In this document: positions 1 to 7,655 of the stretch, in pieces | Position numbering within the stretch: the first letter of the stretch is position 1 | Layout of the letters: each line of letters opens with the position of its first letter | Source of the DNA: Actinomycetes bacterium | Lineage (GTDB): Bacteria > Actinomycetota > Actinomycetes > Actinomycetales > Cellulomonadaceae | NCBI GenBank assembly: GCA_023430425.1 | Contig: JAEZAR010000370.1 | Location: 1-9,077, forward strand | Reading direction: 5' to 3' | Length of the DNA stretch: 9,077 nucleotides | Position numbers and translations under genes: made by a program | Notes under the pieces: generated by a model | Seen by the model: the letters and a program-made list of their open reading frames with translations, nothing else | What the model was told of the DNA's origin: nothing | The model's database searches: none

Positions 1-2
1 CC

Positions 3-1271
3 CGGGACCGGCGCAGCCGGCACGCCTGGGGACTGCTGACGGCCTTCCCGCTCGTGTGGGCGGTCGCCCCGGCGGTCTGGCTGACCGACGGGCCGCTCGT
101 CGTCGCCGACGTCGCCCGCGCCGCGGCCGTCCTCCTCGTCGCGGCCTCGTGGTGGTGCGCGGCGCGTGCGGGCGGCACGTTGTCGCGGGTGCGGGCCGCG
201 GTGGACGGCGGAATCGGGGCAGCTGCGGTTCTCGTCGTGGCCTGGCACGGTGCCCTCGAGGGGGCGTGGCAGCGGGCGGGCGGTGGTGCGGCGGGGGTCG
301 CCGCGGTCGCGCTGCCCGTCGCGATGGCGGGGGCCGCCGGCATCGGGACGACGATCACCGTCACCGAGATGCCGCCGGGGCGGCGCCTGCGCTCGCTGCT
401 CTTCGTCGTCGCGATGCTCGTGCTCGCGCTCTCGGACGTCGCCTGGTCGCTCGGGCTCCCGCCCGCCTGGGCCGTCGGGTGGACCACCTACGCCCTGGCG
501 ATTCGCCTGCAGCCCGGGCTGACCCCGCGCCTGGTCCGTCGGCCCACCCGCGGACGCCAGGTCTACCTGCCGTACGCCCTCGTCGGTCCCGCGGCCGTGG
601 TCCTGGGTGTCCAGGCCCAGCTCGGGGCGATGCGCCCGGCCCAGCTCGGCGCGGGCCTGGCCATCATCGGGCTGCTCGTCGCGCGCCAGCACGTGACCTT
701 GCTCGAGAACGACCGGCTCGTCGCGCGGCTGGAGGACACCGAGCGGCTGCTGCGGCACCGGGCCATGCACGACGCGCTCACCGGCCTGCCCGGCCGCGCG
801 GCGCTGCACGAGCACCTCTCGTCCCTCGCCGCCCGGGAGTCGGGCGGACCGCGGCCGCTCGCGCTCGCCTTCGTCGACGTGGACTGGTTCAAGTCGGTCA
901 ACGACAGGTACGGCCACGCCGCGGGCGACGCGGTGCTGGTCGAGGTCGCCCACCGGATCACCGCGGCCCTGCCGTCCGGCTGCCCCGACGCGTTCGCCGC
1001 CCGGCTCGGCGGCGACGAGTTCGCCGTGCTTGTCGTCGGCGACGCCGCGCGCGACGGCGCCCGGCTGACGGCTTCCCTGACGGCGGCGCTCGACGGCCCC
1101 GTCCGGGTGGGCGAGCTCGTGCTGCCCGTCGCCGTCAGCGTCGGGGTGGCCACCGTCGAGCGTGGACCCGTCGTGCCGTCCGCCCTCCTGCACGAGGCCG
1201 ACCTGGCGATGTACGCGGTCAAGCGGGCGCGGCCGGGCGACCTCGCCGCCAGCGGGCACCACGCGCCGTGA
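3..1271 (+). CDS. Membrane-anchored diguanylate cyclase (GGDEF domain), 5'-truncated by the window edge
   Basis: The frame is open to the left edge and already encodes a membrane helix there (WGLLTAFPLVWAVAPAVWL), so the true start is outside the window; the GTG at 54 has no ribosome-binding site and would cut that helix. About seven or eight hydrophobic segments fill the N-terminal half, followed by a short charged linker (LLENDRLVARLEDTERLL) that could form a coiled coil. The GGDEF domain begins at DALTGLPGR and shows FVDVDWFKSVND, YGHAAGD, the active-site signature RLGGDEF (GGDEF codons at 1008-1022), SVGVA and the C-terminal EADLAMYAVKR. All residues expected of an active cyclase making c-di-GMP from two GTP are present. 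The inhibitory RxxD site that should precede the signature is absent (Cys and Ala at the Arg and Asp positions). No EAL domain follows. The gene converges on the sugar operon and is probably functionally separate. The cyclase call is firm; the sensed signal is unknown. Confidence 0.93.
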   Translation, partial: RDRRSRHAWGLLTAFPLVWAVAPAVWLTDGPLVVADVARAAAVLLVAASWWCAARAGGTLSRVRAAVDGGIGAAAVLVVAWHGALEGAWQRAGGGAAGVAAVALPVAMAGAAGIGTTITVTEMPPGRRLRSLLFVVAMLVLALSDVAWSLGLPPAWAVGWTTYALAIRLQPGLTPRLVRRPTRGRQVYLPYALVGPAAVVLGVQAQLGAMRPAQLGAGLAIIGLLVARQHVTLLENDRLVARLEDTERLLRHRAMHDALTGLPGRAALHEHLSSLAARESGGPRPLALAFVDVDWFKSVNDRYGHAAGDAVLVEVAHRITAALPSGCPDAFAARLGGDEFAVLVVGDAARDGARLTASLTAALDGPVRVGELVLPVAVSVGVATVERGPVVPSALLHEADLAMYAVKRARPGDLAASGHHAP

Positions 1272-1283
1272 CCGGGCCCCGTC

Positions 1284-1304
1284 CCGCTCGGGTCACGCGA
1301 GCGG
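1284..1304. terminator. Hairpin in the convergent intergenic gap, putative bidirectional terminator
   Basis: CCGCTCG (1284-1290) and CGAGCGG (1298-1304) are perfect inverted repeats: a 7-bp stem with a 7-nt loop, 13 bases after the GGDEF stop codon and 17 bases from the stop of the lacI-type gene on the other strand. There is no T-run on either side, which is common for GC-rich actinobacterial terminators but leaves the call tentative. Confidence 0.4.
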
Positions 1305-1332
1305 TCACGCACGCTCCCGGTCACGCGAGCGG
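1291..1332. repeat. GGTCACGC short direct repeats (three copies)
   Basis: GGTCACGC occurs at 1291-1298, 1303-1310 and 1319-1326. The first and third copies extend to an identical 14-mer, GGTCACGCGAGCGG (1291-1304 and 1319-1332), 28 bp apart. The third copy runs across the stop codon of the lacI-type gene. The arrangement looks like a local duplication; no function is evident. Confidence 0.6.
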
Positions 1333-2382
1333 GCGCGCCCGCTCCGCAGCGGAGGGCTCCACGGCCCCGGCCCCGTGCGCACGCGTCGAGTCGCGCACGA
1401 TGAGCCGCGTCGCGAGCGGCGTGTCGGTCAGCTCGGCCTGCCCCTCCTCCAGGGACACGAGCAGCTTCTGCACCATGAGCTCGCCGAGGGTCGCGAAGTC
1501 CTGGCGCACGGTGGTCAGGGGCGGGTACAGGTACGCGGCCTCGGGGATGTCGTCGAAACCGACGATGCTGATGTCCTCCGGCACGCTGAGCGAGCGCTCG
1601 CGCAGCGCGGACAGCAGGCCCAGCGCCGTGAGGTCGTTGGACGCGAAGACGGCCATCCCCGGCTCGAGGTCCATCTCCCGACCCAGCCGGTAGCCGCCCT
1701 CCGCCGACCAGTTCCCGTAGACGAGGTCGACGACGGGCAGCCCGCGCTCGGCGAGCTCGTCGCGCCAGCCGCGGACCCGTTCGACGGCGTCGGCCGCGCG
1801 CGCCGGGCCTGCGATGTGCGCCACCCGGGTGTGCCCGAGCTCGGCGAGGTGCCGCACCGCCGCCCGGGCGCCGCGGTACTGGTCGATCTGGACGAGCAGC
1901 GGGCTCCGGCGCGCCGAGGACGCGGCGGCGACGACGGGGATCGACAGGTCCAGCTCGCGGACCATCTCCAGCACCCCGATGTCCATCACGATGAGCGCGA
2001 TGGCGTCCACCCGCCGGCGCAGCAGACCCTCGATCGCGGCGCGCACCCCGCCCGGGTCGTCGTCGACCGTCGTGACGGTGTCGACGCTGTACCGCGCGGC
2101 GCGCGCCGCGATGGAGAAGTGCATCCCGATGCGCGTCGGGCCGTGGTCGGACACGGCGGGGGCGATGAGGCCCAGGGTGCGCGTGCGCCGCGAGACCAGC
2201 GATCGCGCCGCGGGCGACGGGCTGTAGCGCAGCTGGGCGATCGCGTGCTCCACGCGCTCCCGGGTCGCGGGCCGGACGTTGGGCAGCCCGTTGAGCACCC
2301 GGGAGACCGTCTGGTGCGACACGCCGGCGAGCCGCGCGACGTCGAAGATGTTCGCCGCGCGGGTCGGCTGCTCCTCCGCCAC
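1321..2382 (-). CDS. LacI/GalR-family transcriptional repressor of the sugar-transport operon
   Basis: This 353-residue protein has the family's full length. Residues 12-32 form the helix-turn-helix (IFDVARLAGVSHQTVSRVLNG), and the hinge helix with the minor-groove leucine follows (AARSL, 58-62). The rest is a periplasmic-binding-protein-like effector domain, with family motifs such as LAELGHTRVAHIAGP, FASNDLTALG and ISIVGFDDIP. The recognition helix SHQTVSR differs from that of E. coli LacI (SYQTVSR) at one residue. That agrees with the lac-type half-site GTGAGC in the operator at 8823-8838. The start is GTG, two bases after the ATPase B stop, with AGGAGG seven bases upstream inside the ATPase B coding end, so translation is probably coupled. 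As the last gene of the operon it would be autoregulated: repression drops when the imported sugar or a derivative binds. The effector cannot be read from sequence. The family assignment is firm; the target is inferred. Confidence 0.95.
   Translation of the reverse strand: MAEEQPTRAANIFDVARLAGVSHQTVSRVLNGLPNVRPATRERVEHAIAQLRYSPSPAARSLVSRRTRTLGLIAPAVSDHGPTRIGMHFSIAARAARYSVDTVTTVDDDPGGVRAAIEGLLRRRVDAIALIVMDIGVLEMVRELDLSIPVVAAASSARRSPLLVQIDQYRGARAAVRHLAELGHTRVAHIAGPARAADAVERVRGWRDELAERGLPVVDLVYGNWSAEGGYRLGREMDLEPGMAVFASNDLTALGLLSALRERSLSVPEDISIVGFDDIPEAAYLYPPLTTVRQDFATLGELMVQKLLVSLEEGQAELTDTPLATRLIVRDSTRAHGAGAVEPSAAERARPLA
1327..1344. repeat. 18-bp perfect palindrome at the 3' end of the lacI-type gene
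   Basis: GAGCGGGCGCGCCCGCTC is identical to its own reverse complement over 18 bases. It lies within the final codons of the repressor gene (encoding part of the ERARPLA tail) and downstream of the convergent GGDEF gene. It could form a hairpin in transcripts from either strand and so help terminate the GGDEF message. A protein-binding role is also possible. There is no T-run. Confidence 0.45.
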
Positions 2383-2384
2383 CG

Positions 2385-3911
2385 TCAGCCCTCCTGCTCG
2401 TCCGGGCTGGCGACGAGCGCCAGGAGGGAGTCCACCGTCACGTCGCCGGAGGCGAGCGTCTCGACGATCCGGCCCTCGCGCAGGATCGCGACCCGGTCCC
2501 CGACGCGCAGCACCTCCTCGAGCTCGGCGGAGATGAACATCACGGACAGGCCGTTGTCGGCGAGCTCGCCGACGAGGTTCTGGATCTCCACCTTCGCCCC
2601 GACGTCGATGCCCCGGGTGGGCTCGTCGAGCACGAGCACGCGGGGGGCGAGGGCGAGCAACCGGGCCAGCAGCACCTTCTGCTGGTTGCCGCCGGAGAGG
2701 GTGCCGGCCGGGCGGTCCAGGTCGGGCGGCCGGATCCCGAGGGCCTCGACCCAGCTCTGCGCGAGCTCGCGCTGACGCGCGGGCCGCATCCGGCGGAACA
2801 CCCCGCGCTGCGCCTGCACGGCGAGGGTGATGTTCTCCAGCACGGAGAGGTCCCCGAGGATGCCCTCCACCCGGCGGTTCTCCGAGGAGTAGACGACGCC
2901 GAGCGAGATCGCGCGCCGGGGGGAGTCCAGGCTCACCCGCGAGCCCTCGATCCGGATGACGCCCGCGTCCAGCCCGGAGATGCCGGTCAGGGCCCGGGCG
3001 AGCGCGGTGCGGCCCGACCCCAGCAGCCCGGCGACGCCGACCACCTCGCCCTCGCCGAGGTCGATGTCCGCGTCGGCGATGCCCGGCGTCGCGCCGACGC
3101 CCCGCGCGCTGAGGAAGACGGCCGACCCGGGCTCGTCGACGGCGGAGCGCTGGCGCGTCTTGAACTCCGAGACGTCGCGCCCGAGCATCTTGTTGACGAG
3201 GTCGATGCGCAGGAGCTGGCGCGTGAGGTACTCCCCGACGAGCTTGCCGTCCCGCAGGACCGTCACGCGGTCGCAGATCTCGTACACCTGGTCCAGGAAG
3301 TGCGAGACGAAGAGGATGGCCACGCCGCGCGAGCGGAGCTCGCGGATGATCCGGAACAGCTCGGCGACCTCGTCGAGGTCGAGGCTGGACGTCGGCTCGT
3401 CGAGGACGAGCACGCGCACGTCCGTGGAGATCGCCCGGGCGATGGCGACCAGCTGCTGCACCGCCACCGAGTGCGTGCCCAGCGCCGACGCCGGGTCGAT
3501 GTCGAGGCCGAGGTCGGCGAGGATCGCCCGCGCGCGGTCGCGCATCGCCCGCGCGCTGACGACGCCGCGCGAGCGCTGCTCGCGCCCCAGCAGGATGTTC
3601 TCGGCCACCGAGAGGTTCGGCAGCAGCTCGATCTCCTGGTAGACGGTGCTGATGCCCGCGCGCTGCGCGTCGTGCGGGCTGGTGAACGCCACCTCGCGCC
3701 CGTCCAGGACCAGGGTCCCCGCGTCGAGCGCGAGCGCCCCGGTGATCGCCTTGATCAGCGTCGACTTCCCGGCGCCGTTCTCGCCCATGAGCGAGTGCAC
3801 CTCGCCCGGGAACATGCGGAAGGACACGTCGTCGAGCGCCGCGTCGGCGCCGAAGCGCACCGTCGCACCGGTCAGCTCGAGAAGCGGCTGCGTCCCGCCC
3901 GCCTCGCCCAT
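2385..3911 (-). CDS. Sugar ABC transporter ATPase, tandem-NBD type, second copy (ATPase B, YtfR-like)
   Basis: This 508-residue cytoplasmic protein carries two fused nucleotide-binding domains, the usual layout and length for RbsA/YtfR ATPases. NBD1 has Walker A GENGAGKST (43-51), Q-loop Q92, the family's degenerate signature HSVAVQQLVAIAR (147-159), Walker B VLVLDE (167-172) and switch His204. NBD2 has Walker A GLLGSGRTA (295-303) with Arg instead of Lys, signature LSGGNQQ (405-411) and Walker B VLVLDE (425-430). It is clearly paralogous to ATPase A (6045-7613), with long shared stretches around every motif, but it is far from identical, so the duplication is old. The ATG at 3911 is the only plausible start: no in-frame start codon lies between it and the permease 2 stop. 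Unlike every other gene here it has a 53-nt upstream gap and no clear Shine-Dalgarno. It probably pairs with permease 2 or forms a mixed pair with ATPase A. Confidence 0.95.
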   Translation of the reverse strand: MGEAGGTQPLLELTGATVRFGADAALDDVSFRMFPGEVHSLMGENGAGKSTLIKAITGALALDAGTLVLDGREVAFTSPHDAQRAGISTVYQEIELLPNLSVAENILLGREQRSRGVVSARAMRDRARAILADLGLDIDPASALGTHSVAVQQLVAIARAISTDVRVLVLDEPTSSLDLDEVAELFRIIRELRSRGVAILFVSHFLDQVYEICDRVTVLRDGKLVGEYLTRQLLRIDLVNKMLGRDVSEFKTRQRSAVDEPGSAVFLSARGVGATPGIADADIDLGEGEVVGVAGLLGSGRTALARALTGISGLDAGVIRIEGSRVSLDSPRRAISLGVVYSSENRRVEGILGDLSVLENITLAVQAQRGVFRRMRPARQRELAQSWVEALGIRPPDLDRPAGTLSGGNQQKVLLARLLALAPRVLVLDEPTRGIDVGAKVEIQNLVGELADNGLSVMFISAELEEVLRVGDRVAILREGRIVETLASGDVTVDSLLALVASPDEQEG

Positions 3912-3964
3912 CGGGCCATTATCGCGAGCCGAGGGTGCGCGGGCGGCCGTCGCCGCGGGCGTGG

Positions 3965-4993
3965 CTATCGGCGTTGCTCCGACCGGGCGACGATCCCGCG
4001 CTGCACCACGATGAACAGGAGCAGCAGCGCGCCGATGATGATCTGCATCCAGGACTGCTCGGCGCCCATGAACGAGATGATCGTCTTGATCGTGCCGAAC
4101 ACGAGGACGCCGATGAGCGACCCGAGGACGTAGCCGCGACCGCCGGTGAGCAGCGTCCCGCCGATGACCACGGCGGCGATCGCGTCCAGCTCGGTGCCGA
4201 TGCCGTTGCGCGGGTACCCGGCCCCGGAGTAGGCGGTGAGCAGGAGGCCGGCGAGGCCGCCGCAGAAGCCGCTGATGACGTACACGGTGACCTTGGTGCG
4301 CGCGACGTCCAGGCCCATCAGCCGCGCGGACTGCTCGTTGCCGCCGATCGCGTAGACCGTCCGGCCGAACCGGGTCAGGTGCAGGACGAACGCGGCCAGG
4401 GCGACCACCAGGAGGGCGATGAGCCCCGTCGGCGTGACGTACCAGTCCCCGATGCGGATCCGGTTCTGCTGCAGCCACAGGATCCCGGCGTCCTCCACGC
4501 GGATCGAGGACAGGCTCACGACGAACGCCAGCCCGCGGGCGAGGAACAGCCCCGCGAGCGAGGCGATGAACGGCTGCACGTTGAAGTACTGCACGAGGAC
4601 GCCGATGAGCAGCCCGACGGCGGCGCCGCCCGCGAGCATCGCCGGCACGGCGACGACGAGCGGCAGGCCGGAGGCGATGAGCTGGGCGCCGAGGATGCCG
4701 GTGAACGCCATCACGGAGCCGACCGACAGGTCGATCCCGCCGGTCAGGATGACGAAGGTCATCCCGACGGCGAGCACCAGCAGGTAGGCGTTGTCGAGCA
4801 GCAGGGCGGACAGGTTGCGCGCCGTCACGAAGTCCCCGCGCAGGAACGACTCCGCGCCCACCAGGAGCAGCAGGAGGATGACGACCGCCGCGAAGGTCGG
4901 CGTCATCGCGGCGTGCCGGCTCATGAAGGTCTGCAGCGGGGAGGCGCGGCGCTCGACCCGCACCGGCCTCGTCTCGGTCACCGTCGCGCTCAT
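3965..4993 (-). CDS. yjfF: Sugar ABC transporter permease 2 (YjfF-like)
   Basis: This inner-membrane permease has 342 residues and many hydrophobic segments, beginning with a helix at about 34-47. The BPD_transp_2-type core motif VGMTFVILTGGIDLSVGSV sits at about 76-94. Further on are FGRTVYAIGGNEQSARLMGL, the loop thought to contact the ATPase, and ELDAIAAVVIGGTLLTGGRG. These stretches and the C-terminal IALQRG-like end (FIVVQRG) match E. coli YjfF more closely than YtfT. In that system YjfF and YtfT form the membrane heterodimer for galactofuranose uptake. The ATG overlaps the permease 1 stop as ATGA, with GGAGG seven bases upstream, so the two permeases are translationally coupled and presumably made in equal amounts. 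The stop codon is TAG, followed by the gap before ATPase B. An N-terminal extension of about 30 polar residues precedes the first helix. The family call is firm; the exact sugar is not known. Confidence 0.94.
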   Translation of the reverse strand: MSATVTETRPVRVERRASPLQTFMSRHAAMTPTFAAVVILLLLLVGAESFLRGDFVTARNLSALLLDNAYLLVLAVGMTFVILTGGIDLSVGSVMAFTGILGAQLIASGLPLVVAVPAMLAGGAAVGLLIGVLVQYFNVQPFIASLAGLFLARGLAFVVSLSSIRVEDAGILWLQQNRIRIGDWYVTPTGLIALLVVALAAFVLHLTRFGRTVYAIGGNEQSARLMGLDVARTKVTVYVISGFCGGLAGLLLTAYSGAGYPRNGIGTELDAIAAVVIGGTLLTGGRGYVLGSLIGVLVFGTIKTIISFMGAEQSWMQIIIGALLLLFIVVQRGIVARSEQRR

Positions 4994-6048
4994 GCCGCCA
5001 CCTCCGTACGCTCCCGCTCCACGTCACGGCCGGGCACGCCCCGGGACCGCACCGACCTGGCCACCGACCCGAACGCCCCGCGCACGCGTGGCGACTGCAC
5101 CATCACGACGGCGACGACGACGATGGCGAAGAACACCGGGCTCTGCGCCGACGGGACCCCGAGGAACAGGATCGTCGACTCCAGGGTCTGGATGATGAGG
5201 ACGCCGACGACGGTGCCCGCGATCGAGAACTTGCCGCCCACCAGCGACGTACCGCCGAGGACGACGGCGAGGATCGCGTAGAGCTCGATGAACAGGCCGG
5301 CCGCGTTCGCGTCGGCGGCCCGGATGTTCGACGCGTAGATGATCCCGGCGATGCCGGCGAGGACGCCGCTGACGACGTAGGCGCCGAGGATGATCCCGCG
5401 CGCCCGGACGCCCGCGAGGCGGCTGGCCTCGGGGTTGATGCCCACCGCCTCCGTCAGCACGCCGAGGGCGGTGCGCCGCTCGACGAGGGCGATCACGGCG
5501 ATCGCGGCCACGGAGACGAAGAAGGCGAACGGCAGCACGGTGAGGTAGCCGCTCGCGATGTAGGAGAAGGGGGCGGAGTTCACGGTGGTGATGAACCCGC
5601 CGGTGATGAGGAGCGCGACGCCGCGGCCCGCGAGCATGAGGACCAGGGTCGCGATGATGGGCTGGATCCCGAGCACGGCGACGAGGAACCCGTTCCACAC
5701 ACCGAGCACGAGCGCGACGAGCACGGCGAACCCGACGGCGACGAGCACCGTGCCGAGGTTGCCCGGGTCGTTCGAGCCGTCGATCACGGTGAGCGCCACC
5801 GCGCCCGAGACGGCCATGACCGCACCGACCGACAGGTCGATCCCGCGGGTCGCGATGACGATGGTCATGCCCAGCGCGACGAGCATGAGCGGCGCGCTGT
5901 TGCGCAGGATGTTGATGAGCGCGCCGTAGAGCTCGCCGTCCCTCATGGTGATCGTGAGGAACTGCGGCCGCGCGATCGAGTTCACCACGACGAGCGTCAG
6001 GAGCGCCGCGAGCGGCCAGAACAGACGGTGCTTCCAGATCCGGGTCAC
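4990..6048 (-). CDS. ytfT: Sugar ABC transporter permease 1 (YtfT-like)
   Basis: This 352-residue polytopic permease has a first helix at about 9-25. The conserved block GMTIVIATRGIDLSVGAVMA is at 60-79. The ATPase-contact loop reads INPEASRLAGVRARGI, followed by IYASNIRAADANAAGLFIEL and AVVLGGTSLVGGKF. The NIRAADANAAGL and INxxASRLxGxRAR stretches are typical of YtfT, so this is the partner of the YjfF-like permease in the membrane heterodimer. The GTG start (6048-6046) overlaps the ATPase A stop as GTGA and is preceded by a GGGGAG ribosome-binding site. The frame is also open further upstream to 6324, but that stretch is Arg/Pro-rich and overlaps ATPase A, so it is not coding. The last 35 or so residues (after VMVQSP) form an Arg-rich polar tail, presumably cytoplasmic. 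One residue in the usual ELDAI block is Tyr (IELYAI). Confidence 0.94.
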   Translation of the reverse strand: MTRIWKHRLFWPLAALLTLVVVNSIARPQFLTITMRDGELYGALINILRNSAPLMLVALGMTIVIATRGIDLSVGAVMAVSGAVALTVIDGSNDPGNLGTVLVAVGFAVLVALVLGVWNGFLVAVLGIQPIIATLVLMLAGRGVALLITGGFITTVNSAPFSYIASGYLTVLPFAFFVSVAAIAVIALVERRTALGVLTEAVGINPEASRLAGVRARGIILGAYVVSGVLAGIAGIIYASNIRAADANAAGLFIELYAILAVVLGGTSLVGGKFSIAGTVVGVLIIQTLESTILFLGVPSAQSPVFFAIVVVAVVMVQSPRVRGAFGSVARSVRSRGVPGRDVERERTEVAA

Positions 6049-7613
6049 GCCGCACTCCCCTTGCCCTCGTTGGCCAGGTAGTCGATGAGGCCGTCGAGAT
6101 CGACCTCGGACGAGTCGAGCTCGCCGATCTTCCGGCGGTCGCGAAGCACGGCGATCCGCTGGGCCAATCGAAGCACCTCCTCCAGCTCGGAGGAGATGAA
6201 GATGACGGCGAGCCCGCGCGCCGACAGCTCGGACACCTTGCGCTGGATGTCGGCCTTGGCGCCGACGTCGATGCCGCGGGTCGGCTCGTCGAGCACGAGC
6301 AGCTCCGGCGCGGTCGCGAGCCACCGTGCGAGGAGCACCTTCTGCTGGTTGCCGCCCGAGAGGTTGGCGACGACGGCGTCCGGGTCCGCGGGCCGCACGC
6401 CGAGGGCGGCGATGTACTCGGCCACGACGGCGTCCTGCTCGCTGCGGCGGATGCGCCGCGCCCAGCCGCGACGGGCCTGGATGCCGAGCACGATGTTCTC
6501 CGCGACCGTGAGGTCGGCGACGATGCCCTCCCCGCGCCGGTCCTCCGAGGAGAACGAGATGCGGTGGTCGATCGCGTGCCGCGGGGAGGTCAGGCGCGCC
6601 GGCTGCCCGTGCACGCTGATGCGGCCGGCGTCGGGCCGGTCCGCGCCGTAGAGGAGCCGGACGAGCTCGGTGCGACCGGACCCGAGGAGGCCGGCGAGGC
6701 CGACCACCTCCCCCGGGTAGACCGACAGGTCGGCGGGCTCGAGCACGCCGCGCCGCCCGACCCCCTCGGCGCGCAGCACCGGCTCGCCCGAGCGGTCGAT
6801 CGCACGGTGGGCCGTCCGGGACAGCGCCTCCAGGTCGTCGAGCTCGCGGCCGATCATCTTCGTCACGAGGGCGTCGCGCGGCAGGTCGGCGGCGCGGTAC
6901 TCGCCGACGAGGGCGCCGTTGCGCAGCACGGTGATCCGGTCGGAGATCTCGTAGACCTGCTCGATGAAGTGGGAGACGAAGAGGATCGCGACGCCCGCGG
7001 CGCGCAGCTCGCGGATGACGCCGAACAGCTCCTCGACCTCGTCGCGGTCCAGGCTCGACGTCGGCTCGTCGAGCACCAGCACCTTGGCCTCGAGGACCAT
7101 GGCCCGGCTGATCGCGACGAGCTGCTGGATCGCGATCGAGTGCGCGGACAGGAGCGAGCGCGGGTCGATGCGCAGGCTCAGCCCGGCCAGGTGCCGTGCG
7201 GCCTCGGCGTGCGTCGCCCGCCAGTCGATGGCGCCGCCACGCCGGACCTCGTGGCCGAGCATGACGTTCTCGCCGACCGTGAGGTTCGGGCAGAGGTTGA
7301 CCTCCTGGTACACGGTGGAGATCCCGGCCGCCTGCGCGTCGGCGGTCGAGGCGAAGGTCCGCTCCGCCCCCCCGATGCTGATGGAGCCGCTGTTCACGGC
7401 GTAGACGCCGGTGAGCGCCTTGATCAGGGTCGACTTGCCGGCCCCGTTCTCGCCCATGAGGGCGTGCACCTCGCCGGGACGGAGCGCGAAGTCGACACGG
7501 TCGAGCGCCAGCACGCCCGGGAACCGGATGGTGATCCCGCGCATCTCGACGACGGGAGGCGCACCGGTGTCCGTGACCTCGTCGACAGGGGGCGCTTCGG
7601 TGTCCGCAGGCAT
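6045..7613 (-). CDS. ytfR: Sugar ABC transporter ATPase, tandem-NBD type, first copy (ATPase A, YtfR-like)
   Basis: This 522-residue ATP-binding subunit energises sugar import. An acidic, Pro-rich N-terminal extension of about 20 residues precedes NBD1. NBD1 has Walker A GENGAGKST (54-62), Q103 in TVYQEVNL, signature HSIAIQQLVAISR (158-170), Walker B VLVLDE (178-183) and His215. NBD2 has GLAGLLGSGRTE with Arg314 in the Walker A lysine position, SSEDRRGEG (355-363), LSGGNQQKVLLARW (418-431) and LLVLDE (438-443) followed by PTRGIDVGAK. Arg in NBD2 Walker A and a degenerate NBD1 signature are normal for the family. The block VYQEVNLCPNLTVGENV and the closing AVLRDRRKIGEL resemble E. coli YtfR slightly more than ATPase B does, so I regard this copy as the primary ytfR. 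The ATG at 7613 has GAGGAG seven bases upstream; the gene ends in a 4-bp overlap with permease 1. It is separated from the binding-protein gene by a 118-bp gap with a strong hairpin. Confidence 0.96.
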   Translation of the reverse strand: MPADTEAPPVDEVTDTGAPPVVEMRGITIRFPGVLALDRVDFALRPGEVHALMGENGAGKSTLIKALTGVYAVNSGSISIGGAERTFASTADAQAAGISTVYQEVNLCPNLTVGENVMLGHEVRRGGAIDWRATHAEAARHLAGLSLRIDPRSLLSAHSIAIQQLVAISRAMVLEAKVLVLDEPTSSLDRDEVEELFGVIRELRAAGVAILFVSHFIEQVYEISDRITVLRNGALVGEYRAADLPRDALVTKMIGRELDDLEALSRTAHRAIDRSGEPVLRAEGVGRRGVLEPADLSVYPGEVVGLAGLLGSGRTELVRLLYGADRPDAGRISVHGQPARLTSPRHAIDHRISFSSEDRRGEGIVADLTVAENIVLGIQARRGWARRIRRSEQDAVVAEYIAALGVRPADPDAVVANLSGGNQQKVLLARWLATAPELLVLDEPTRGIDVGAKADIQRKVSELSARGLAVIFISSELEEVLRLAQRIAVLRDRRKIGELDSSEVDLDGLIDYLANEGKGSAA

Positions 7614-7655
7614 GCTCAGGCTCCTCGTGGCTCGCCGGGGGCCGTACGCCGCGGT

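Noticed and set aside
54..56. GTG at 54 as the start of the GGDEF gene
   Set aside because: No Shine-Dalgarno precedes it, and the frame upstream is open and encodes the first half of a membrane helix, so the gene starts outside the window.
3912..5027. In-frame upstream extension of ATPase B giving an apparent 880-residue protein
   Set aside because: The extension is Arg/Pro/Asp-rich with no domain character and lies antiframe to the well-supported permease 2. It is open only because stop codons are rare at this GC content.
1162..5281. Long plus-strand open frames opposite the operon (for example 1162-2775, 3300-4133, 3935-5281)
   Set aside because: Their translations are low-complexity Arg/Asp/Gly/His-rich without motifs, and mirror the codon bias of the minus-strand genes. 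They are GC-driven shadows.
6049..6324. N-terminal extension of permease 1 to 444 residues
   Set aside because: It overlaps the ATPase A coding end, is Arg-rich and polar, and the GTG at 6048 has a ribosome-binding site and the correct family N-terminus.
6650..6720. Arginine in place of lysine in the NBD2 Walker A of ATPase A (and equally in ATPase B near 3010)
   Set aside because: This substitution and the degenerate NBD1 signature are normal for RbsA/YtfR-type sugar ATPases, so they do not indicate an inactive or novel enzyme.
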